Shown here one piece after another: positions 1 through 4,960 of a stretch of 10,048 nucleotides of DNA (its first letter is position 1; each line of letters begins with the position of its first letter). The notes beneath the pieces are model-generated. The model saw nothing but the letters and a program-made list of their open reading frames with translations. It was not told where the DNA came from and searched no databases. The DNA is from CAXMWX01 sp051008185 (GTDB lineage: Bacteria; Pseudomonadota; Gammaproteobacteria; Eutrophobiales; Eutrophobiaceae), in contig JBPCXW010000093.1 of the NCBI GenBank assembly GCA_051008185.1, positions 1-10,048 on the forward strand, given 5' to 3'. The position numbers and the translations under genes were made by a program.

Positions 1-79
1 CTATAATGCTATCGGGGCGCGGGTGACGAGCTTGCCTATCACCCCGGAGAAGATCCTGAATGCCCTGGGGAAATTGTAA
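1..79 (+). CDS. C-terminal end of a CoxL-like molybdenum hydroxylase large subunit (partial)
   Basis: Only the last 25 codons are present, in the frame beginning at base 2 and ending with TAA at 77-79. They read YNAIGARVTSLPITPEKILN followed by ALGKL. A G-(A/V)-R followed by a short stretch and then LP-(L/I)-TPE-(K/R)-(I/V)-..A-(I/L) is the usual tail of the molybdopterin-binding large subunit in the aerobic CO dehydrogenase/xanthine dehydrogenase family. Such enzymes hydroxylate or oxidise small substrates using molybdenum-cytosine dinucleotide, FAD and two 2Fe-2S clusters. The nearby coxD, coxE and coxG homologues support the assignment. The active-site loop lies outside the window, so true CO dehydrogenase cannot be told apart from other hydroxylases. 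This is family recognition from a very short piece, hence moderate confidence. Confidence 0.68.
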   Translation, partial: YNAIGARVTSLPITPEKILNALGKL

Positions 80-81
80 AC

Positions 82-86
82 GGGAG
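82..86 (+). promoter_or_regulatory. Ribosome binding site of the DUF3179 gene
   Basis: GGGAG lies 7 bases before the ATG at 94 and just after the upstream stop codon. It supports that start and suggests co-transcription with the upstream CoxL-like gene. Confidence 0.6.
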
Positions 87-93
87 ACCGACT

Positions 94-1332
94 ATGACAG
101 CAGGTATTGTCTTCTGGTTGTTGATGATAGTGGCGCAGGCCGGCGCGTTTTTACTGTTTAAAGACCTGGCGGACATCAGTCAGTGGCTGGTGCAGTCCAG
201 CCGGGTCTTTACGATGCGCGTCTGGTATAACCGTCATCTTATTACCGGGGTCTCCACGGCGGCCTTGTTGTTTGCGCTCGTCACCTGGGTGCTGCAACCC
301 GATGTGGCCCCCGGCCCGCTGGTTGCGTTGCTGGTGTTTCTGTTTCTCTTTAACAGTTATTCGGGTCTGCTGAATCCCAAATGGATGTTTCGTTCCCAGC
401 AACACCAGGCCAGATTTGTGAGTGTGGAAAAGGCCCCCGTGTATATGCAACGTTCCCTGCATCTGGCCCACTTCGGCCCGGCTTCATACGACTCGGTGGA
501 TGATATCAATGTGCTGGTGCTGGAAACCGACAATGGTGCTTATGCCTATTCTGATTACTATCTGTTGCAACCGCATGTGGTCAAGGGTGACACCATTGAT
601 GGTGAAGATGTGATTATGACTTACTGCGGCCTGACCAATCTGGGCATTGCCTATACACCGAGGATCGGGGACCGGGATTTGGACCTGACGGTGATGACCC
701 AGTTGAAAAACAATCTGGTGATGTTTGACAAGAACTCTGGCGAGCCGATACAGCAACTGTGGGGCAATATGGAGCGGAAGCAATTCGCCGGCAAGATGAA
801 GGAATGGGCGACCATTCGTATGCCGTTTGCCTCATTCAGGCAGCTTTATCCTGATGGCAAGGTATTCATCAATGAGATCGCCGGTTTTAGCGAGAGGCCG
901 TTGCTGTCGCTGTGGGATCGGCTGGTGCGCCATGTGATGATGCTGTGGGGCGTGGGCTTGAACTGGGTTGATAACGAAAAACCGGCCTTTCCGACCGTTG
1001 AATACAAAGACAAACGCCTGCCGATGAAGGAGCTGGTCTATGCGATCAGTATCAACGATGATCATGTGGTTTATTCCAAAGACTTTGTTATCGGGCAAGG
1101 CGGTTTGATCAATGTGGAAATCGGTGGTCAGCCCGTGGTTGTTTATTACGACACCGAATTTGACAGCCTCGCCGCTTTCTACAACACCACCGGTAGCAGG
1201 GTAGAGCGCATAGACATTCTGGGCAGACTGGCTGATGGCGGCAAGTTGCAAAGGGTGAACACCCTGAAAAGCCGTATCTTCTGGTTTATCTTTGTAGAGT
1301 TTTTTCCGCAAACAGACATCAACCGGATTTAA
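94..1332 (+). CDS. DUF3179 domain-containing membrane protein
   Basis: This is a 412-residue protein of unknown biochemical role. Three hydrophobic segments are visible near the N-terminus, at about residues 4-22, 49-67 and 74-92. A soluble region then follows, from about 105 to 390. That part carries DUF3179-like features: a VIMTYCGLTN element near 173-182 (family members usually have a CxLC-type cysteine motif here, but only one cysteine is kept), a QLWG strand near 221-224, an LYPDGKVF element near 251-258, and a KELVYAI strand before the C-terminal half. The tail ends with an aromatic FWFIFVEFFP segment, also common in the family. The ATG at 94 has a good GGGAG site and starts 14 bases after the CoxL-like stop, so the two genes are probably one transcript. 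The membrane position and linkage to a molybdenum hydroxylase suggest an accessory role, but that is inference. The domain call itself comes from pattern memory and needs a profile search. Confidence 0.72.
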   Translation: MTAGIVFWLLMIVAQAGAFLLFKDLADISQWLVQSSRVFTMRVWYNRHLITGVSTAALLFALVTWVLQPDVAPGPLVALLVFLFLFNSYSGLLNPKWMFRSQQHQARFVSVEKAPVYMQRSLHLAHFGPASYDSVDDINVLVLETDNGAYAYSDYYLLQPHVVKGDTIDGEDVIMTYCGLTNLGIAYTPRIGDRDLDLTVMTQLKNNLVMFDKNSGEPIQQLWGNMERKQFAGKMKEWATIRMPFASFRQLYPDGKVFINEIAGFSERPLLSLWDRLVRHVMMLWGVGLNWVDNEKPAFPTVEYKDKRLPMKELVYAISINDDHVVYSKDFVIGQGGLINVEIGGQPVVVYYDTEFDSLAAFYNTTGSRVERIDILGRLADGGKLQRVNTLKSRIFWFIFVEFFPQTDINRI

Positions 1333-1337
1333 GTCTG

Positions 1338-1352
1338 GCGGGATCACCCCGC
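1338..1352. terminator. Short hairpin between convergent genes, possible terminator
   Basis: GCGGG (1338-1342) and CCCGC (1348-1352) form a perfect 5-bp inverted repeat around a 5-base ATCAC loop. It fills most of the 24-base gap between the DUF3179 stop and the coxG stop. No clear T-run follows on either strand, so it is not a classical intrinsic terminator. The convergent position is the main reason to suspect one. Confidence 0.3.
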
Positions 1353-1356
1353 AGTG

Positions 1357-1803
1357 CTATTTCTCAAGCTCGTTTTTTAGTGCCTCAATAAACTTGCCGC
1401 CGATGTTATCGGCGACCTTTTGCATCATGCCGGAACCGAATTTTCCCAGTTTGCCTAATACATTAATCTCCGAACTGTAGCTTACCCGTGTTGTGTTGTC
1501 GTCAATTCGTTCCAGAGTCAGGGTGCTTTTGGCCTTCAGGTGACTGGCCTTGCCGGTTTCTTCGCCGCTGGTCTGGTAGATGGCGAATTGCGGTGCATTT
1601 TCTTCCAGTAGCAGGACATCAAGCTTGAAGGTGGCCTTGACCGGGCCTATTTTGGTTTTGACCAGCGCCTTGTATTTTCCGGGTTCGGTTTCTGTGACAT
1701 CTTCACAGCCGGGGATGCAGGGTGCGACTTTCTCCGGCGCGGTGATGAACGCCCAGATCCTGTCCTGTGCCGCATTGACGGTGAATGATTTTTCAATCTT
1801 CAT
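1357..1803 (-). CDS. coxG: CoxG-family SRPBCC protein
   Basis: This is a 148-residue CoxG-like protein of the SRPBCC (START/Bet v1-like) fold, the carbon monoxide dehydrogenase subunit G family. Recognisable pieces are the N-terminal strand MKIEKSFTV, the VAPCIPGCE motif at about residues 26-34, the KTKIGPVKATF strand near 49-59, and the C-terminal helix GKLGKFGSGMMQKVADNIGG near 116-135. In Oligotropha, CoxG is reported to help attach CO dehydrogenase to the membrane through a hydrophobic C-terminal extension. This protein stops right after the SRPBCC helix and has no such extension. Its ATG lies 6 bases after the coxE stop with no obvious Shine-Dalgarno site, which suggests translational coupling. 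It is the last gene of the coxD-coxE-coxG unit. Confidence 0.88.
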   Translation of the reverse strand: MKIEKSFTVNAAQDRIWAFITAPEKVAPCIPGCEDVTETEPGKYKALVKTKIGPVKATFKLDVLLLEENAPQFAIYQTSGEETGKASHLKAKSTLTLERIDDNTTRVSYSSEINVLGKLGKFGSGMMQKVADNIGGKFIEALKNELEK

Positions 1804-1809
1804 CGCTTG

Positions 1810-2928
1810 TCAGTGCCAGAGTTCGCGTAATTGCCGCAGCATTTGACGCAGGCTTTGCAGATTATGGGCGGGCAGAAAATAGTCAATATAGGGCAGGGTG
1901 ATCTGCATGCCCTGACACAGCGGGCGGTATCCATCGCGCGATAACAGCGGATTGAGCCAAAGCAACGTCCGGACTTGCCTGGAGACGGCGGCAATGGCAT
2001 CCCTCAGTTTGTCAGGGTCGCCCCGATCCCAGCCGTCGCTGAGTACGATCAATATGGTGTTTTTATTGTGGGGTTGCAGGCTCAGGTGATCGTGCAGTTC
2101 CTGAAAGCTCTGTCCCAGATTGGTGCCGCCATCCCAATCCGGCACTTCCCGCGCCACTTCCCGTAGCGAGGCTGCTACGGATTGCTTGTTAAGTTTATCG
2201 GTAATCAGTGTTGTGTGGGTGGAAAACACGCCGATCTCCAGTTTGCTTACCTGTCGGCGCAGGGCGAACATAAATTGAATCAGGAAGCGGCTGTAAGCCG
2301 CCATGGAGCCGCTGACATCACACAGCACAAACAGGCGGTTCTTTTTCAGGCGCGGTTGTCGGTATTCCAGTTTGATGCTGTCCTTGCCATACACGGCCTG
2401 ATGCCGCAGCATTTTACGCAAGTGCAATGCGTTTCCCTTATGGCCGGGTTTGCGCCGCCTGCCTTTGCAGTTGGCGACGATGGCCAGTAGCTCGGCAATC
2501 AGTTTGCGGGTTTGTGCAGTTTCTTTTTCCGGCATCTCGGCAAAGTCTTGTTGTATCAGTATGTCATCGGGGCTGTAGCTGAGTTGGGCGGGGCCGGTCG
2601 TTTTTTCCTCTTCGGTCTCTGTTTCATCCCGCTCTGTATCCTTGCCGAGATTAGTTTGTTGTAATTGCGGCGCTGTAACCTCGTTTTGTTGCTGCAACCA
2701 GAACTCCGCAAAGACCTGATCAAAAACCGGCACCTGTGCCCGCGAGCTAATCAGGCTGGCACGCCCGGCGGCATAGAATGCGGTCCTGTCGCCCAGCTCA
2801 ATCTGTTGCAGACATTCACACAAGGTGATCAGATTTGCCGGGTTGACATAGATACCGGCCGTTTGCAGTCTGCGGCTGAAGAGCAGTATCTGCTCAAAAA
2901 AGGCGGGCCGCTCTGCTATTGCAGTCAT
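1810..2928 (-). CDS. coxE: CoxE-like VWA domain protein
   Basis: This is a 372-residue protein of the CoxE/VWA-containing family. The N-terminal half (about 1-195) is mostly helical by appearance and includes an acidic, low-complexity stretch near residues 96-111. The von Willebrand A domain follows. Its metal-ion-dependent adhesion site is complete: DVSGSM at 204-209, the threonine of DGGTNLG at 269, and the aspartate of LSDGW at 298. VWA proteins of this kind pair with MoxR-type AAA+ ATPases; in the cox system, CoxD and CoxE are needed to mature the copper-sulfur-molybdenum site. Here coxE begins 8 bases after the coxD stop and ends 6 bases before coxG, a normal operon layout. No strong Shine-Dalgarno site precedes the ATG. 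Family assignment is firm; the exact substrate enzyme is inferred from the adjacent CoxL-like tail. Confidence 0.9.
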   Translation of the reverse strand: MTAIAERPAFFEQILLFSRRLQTAGIYVNPANLITLCECLQQIELGDRTAFYAAGRASLISSRAQVPVFDQVFAEFWLQQQNEVTAPQLQQTNLGKDTERDETETEEEKTTGPAQLSYSPDDILIQQDFAEMPEKETAQTRKLIAELLAIVANCKGRRRKPGHKGNALHLRKMLRHQAVYGKDSIKLEYRQPRLKKNRLFVLCDVSGSMAAYSRFLIQFMFALRRQVSKLEIGVFSTHTTLITDKLNKQSVAASLREVAREVPDWDGGTNLGQSFQELHDHLSLQPHNKNTILIVLSDGWDRGDPDKLRDAIAAVSRQVRTLLWLNPLLSRDGYRPLCQGMQITLPYIDYFLPAHNLQSLRQMLRQLRELWH

Positions 2929-2936
2929 GGCGGCAA

Positions 2937-3872
2937 TCAGGCGCCGGCCGCCGCCTGTTGCAGGGACACATTGATCTGTTGTAGCACCTGATCCGAATCC
3001 TGTGCCTGTATGTTTTCCAGATCGCTTTTATGTTTTAGCACACAACCCAGTGTTGCTTGCAGGGATTGTGCATCCAACTCTTTCAGGCCCAGTGCCAGCA
3101 GGGCCGAGGCCCAATCCAGCGTCTCGGCGATACCCGGGGCCTTGTACAGGTCTTGTTGTCGCAGCCATTGCATAAACGCGCATACCTTATGCGACAAGGT
3201 GGCTTCAATGCCCGGTAGCCGCAATTGGAGAATCTGTTTTTCCCGCTCAAGATCGGGGTAGTCCAGCCAATGAAACAGACAACGGCGTTTCAGGGCATCA
3301 TGTAATTCACGGGTGCGGTTGGAGGTCAGGATTACCAGCGGCGGTTGTTCGGCCTTCAGGGTGCCCAACTCCGGGATGGTTATCTGAAAATCGGCCAGCA
3401 CCTCCAGCAAAAATGCCTCAAACTCTTCATCGGAGCGATCGATCTCATCTATCAACAACACCGGCGGCTTCGCTCCCCGGTAACGGATCGCCTCTAGCAA
3501 CGGGCGCGCAAGCAGGAACTCGGCGGCAAACAGGTTGTGGCCGATTTGCTCTTTTGCCGTGCCTCTGGCCTCTTGCAGGCGCAACTCCAGCATTTGTTTG
3601 GGGTAGTTCCATTCATACAGGGCGGTGGCCGTATCCAGACCCTCGTAACATTGCAAGCGTATCAATTTGGTATCAAGGATCGCCGCGAGTGTCTTTGCCA
3701 CCTCGGTCTTGCCGACGCCGGGCTCGCCCTCCAGATAAACAGGTTTGTTCAGGGCGGTGGCCAGATACACAGTAGTCGCCAGCAACCTGTCGGTGATATA
3801 GCGGTGTTGCATGAACTGTGCCGCCACATCGTCTATGGAGTTGAAATAACGGTTTGTGGTGTCGTTAGTCAT
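2937..3872 (-). CDS. coxD: CoxD-like MoxR-family AAA+ ATPase
   Basis: This is a 311-residue AAA+ ATPase of the MoxR group. The Walker A motif GEPGVGKT is at residues 49-56, Walker B VLLIDEID at 138-145, the sensor-1 asparagine in LTSNRTREL at about 182-190, and a candidate arginine finger in the ALKRRC segment near 193-198. The stretch after Walker B (FEAFLLEVLADFQITIPELG) is typical of MoxR proteins. CoxD is known to act with CoxE in posttranslational insertion of sulfur and copper at the molybdenum centre of CO dehydrogenase. More broadly, MoxR-VWA pairs are chaperone-like systems for metalloenzymes. It is the first gene of the - strand operon. The bases before the ATG do not show a clear ribosome binding site, so the start is accepted because the protein then begins just before the conserved N-terminal helix. 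Confidence 0.9.
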   Translation of the reverse strand: MTNDTTNRYFNSIDDVAAQFMQHRYITDRLLATTVYLATALNKPVYLEGEPGVGKTEVAKTLAAILDTKLIRLQCYEGLDTATALYEWNYPKQMLELRLQEARGTAKEQIGHNLFAAEFLLARPLLEAIRYRGAKPPVLLIDEIDRSDEEFEAFLLEVLADFQITIPELGTLKAEQPPLVILTSNRTRELHDALKRRCLFHWLDYPDLEREKQILQLRLPGIEATLSHKVCAFMQWLRQQDLYKAPGIAETLDWASALLALGLKELDAQSLQATLGCVLKHKSDLENIQAQDSDQVLQQINVSLQQAAAGA

Positions 3873-3989
3873 AGTTGCAAGTTAGCCGATTTTACTCCCG
3901 CATTCAAGTATCCGTGCGGCATCGGCAAAGCCAGCGGGTATTCTGTGTTAGAGTAGGTGGCTACATTCAATCACACTGGAGTGGCGCAA
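3873..3989. promoter_or_regulatory. Divergent intergenic region between coxD and the flavin oxidoreductase gene
   Basis: This 117-base gap separates two genes that point away from each other, so promoters for both must lie here or overlap the coding ends. I looked for sigma-70 elements on both strands. Only weak matches are visible, such as TATTCT at 3939-3944 and TACATT at 3962-3967, neither with a good -35 box. No clear operator or inverted repeat was seen. The call rests on gene orientation only. Confidence 0.4.
3978..3981 (+). promoter_or_regulatory. Ribosome binding site that decides the start of the flavin oxidoreductase
   Basis: GGAG (within TGGAGTGG) sits 8 bases before the ATG at 3990. 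The in-frame GTG at 3957 has no comparable site, so translation probably begins at 3990. Confidence 0.55.
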
Positions 3990-4946
3990 ATGCCGGAAAC
4001 ATCGTTTACCCGATTGACAGGTTGCAAGGTGCCGGTGCAATCAGTCCCGGTTGCCGGAATCACAACAGTGGAGTTTGTTGCCGCGGTATGTAACGCGGGT
4101 GGTCTGGGGATGTTATCCGCCGTGCTTGCTCCGGCACCGGCCATTGCGGCCATGGCGACGGGCCTGCGTGAATTAACCGAACACCCTTTCGGGATAAACT
4201 TTCTGGTGCCTTTTCTTGAAGGGGATTATCAAGCCGTGGAACTGGCGGCGGACTCCGCCCCTGTGGTGGAGTTTTTTTATGCCGAGCCGGATCGGCAACT
4301 GGTGGATCGGGTACATCAGGGCGGTGCCTTGTGCAGTTGGCAAACGGGTTCGGTAGATGAGGCCCGACAAGCGGCGGACATCGGTTGCGATTTTATTATT
4401 CAACAGGGTGTGGAGGCGGGTGGTCATGTACGCGGCAGGAGCGAGTTGTTGAGCATACTGGCCGAGACTGTTCAGGCCGTGTCGGTGCCGGTGTTGGCCG
4501 CCGGCGGTATCGCCAATGGTGCCGATGTGGCTGCAATGTTGCGGCAGGGCGCGGCGGGTGTGCGGGTCGGGACCCGTTTTGTGTGCAGTGTTGAGGCCCG
4601 CGCCCACGCAGAATACAAACAGGCACTGGTTGAGGCCGGTGCGGAGCAGACAAGTTATACGGAGGCGTTTTCCGTCATGTGGCCGAACGCCCCGCATCGG
4701 GTATTGCAAAGCAGTATTGAGGCGATGAATGCCTGTGAAGACGACTACACCGGGGAGTGGCAGATTGGCGGCGAGCGTATGCCGATCCCGCGCGGCTCGG
4801 TCATCGCACCTACTGATCAGACCACCGGCCGCATTGAGGCGATGGCCTTGTATGCCGGACATTCGGTGGATCGAATCAACTCGGTGGAGACGGTGACCGG
4901 GATCATGCAGGAGTTGTTGTCGGAACTGGATTCAAACAAAAGCTGA
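3990..4946 (+). CDS. Nitronate monooxygenase family FMN-dependent NAD(P)H oxidoreductase
   Basis: From the ATG at 3990 this is a 318-residue TIM-barrel flavoprotein of the nitronate monooxygenase (2-nitropropane dioxygenase) family. An in-frame GTG at 3957 would add 11 residues but lacks a good ribosome site. Motifs in order are PVQSVPVAGITT at 15-26, AAVCNAGGLGML at 31-42, QGVEAGGHVRG at 139-149 with the family's conserved histidine at 146, and the phosphate-binding strand PVLAAGGIANGADV at 167-180 followed by GVRVGTRF. These bind FMN. Family members oxidise alkyl nitronates, reduce quinones with NAD(P)H, or act as FabK-type enoyl-ACP reductases. The sequence alone does not decide which. The gene is divergent from coxD and lies 14 bases before glnE, with which it is probably co-transcribed. 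Confidence 0.82.
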   Translation: MPETSFTRLTGCKVPVQSVPVAGITTVEFVAAVCNAGGLGMLSAVLAPAPAIAAMATGLRELTEHPFGINFLVPFLEGDYQAVELAADSAPVVEFFYAEPDRQLVDRVHQGGALCSWQTGSVDEARQAADIGCDFIIQQGVEAGGHVRGRSELLSILAETVQAVSVPVLAAGGIANGADVAAMLRQGAAGVRVGTRFVCSVEARAHAEYKQALVEAGAEQTSYTEAFSVMWPNAPHRVLQSSIEAMNACEDDYTGEWQIGGERMPIPRGSVIAPTDQTTGRIEAMALYAGHSVDRINSVETVTGIMQELLSELDSNKS

Positions 4947-4948
4947 CT

Positions 4949-4954
4949 GAGGAG
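4949..4954 (+). promoter_or_regulatory. Strong ribosome binding site of glnE
   Basis: GAGGAG begins 3 bases after the upstream stop and lies 6 bases before the GTG at 4961. It fixes GTG as the glnE start and shows that glnE can be translated from a transcript that begins upstream. Confidence 0.75.
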
Positions 4955-4960
4955 AACATA

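Noticed and set aside
832..1347. 171-codon open frame on the - strand overlapping the DUF3179 gene
   Set aside because: No family is recognisable, it covers the conserved part of DUF3179, and it would overlap the hairpin between the convergent genes. Treated as a shadow.
4173..4862. 229-codon open frame on the - strand
   Set aside because: It lies wholly inside the flavin oxidoreductase gene, whose + strand protein has clear family motifs. The antisense product is rich in His, Arg and Leu with no recognisable domain, as expected for a shadow frame in GC-rich DNA.
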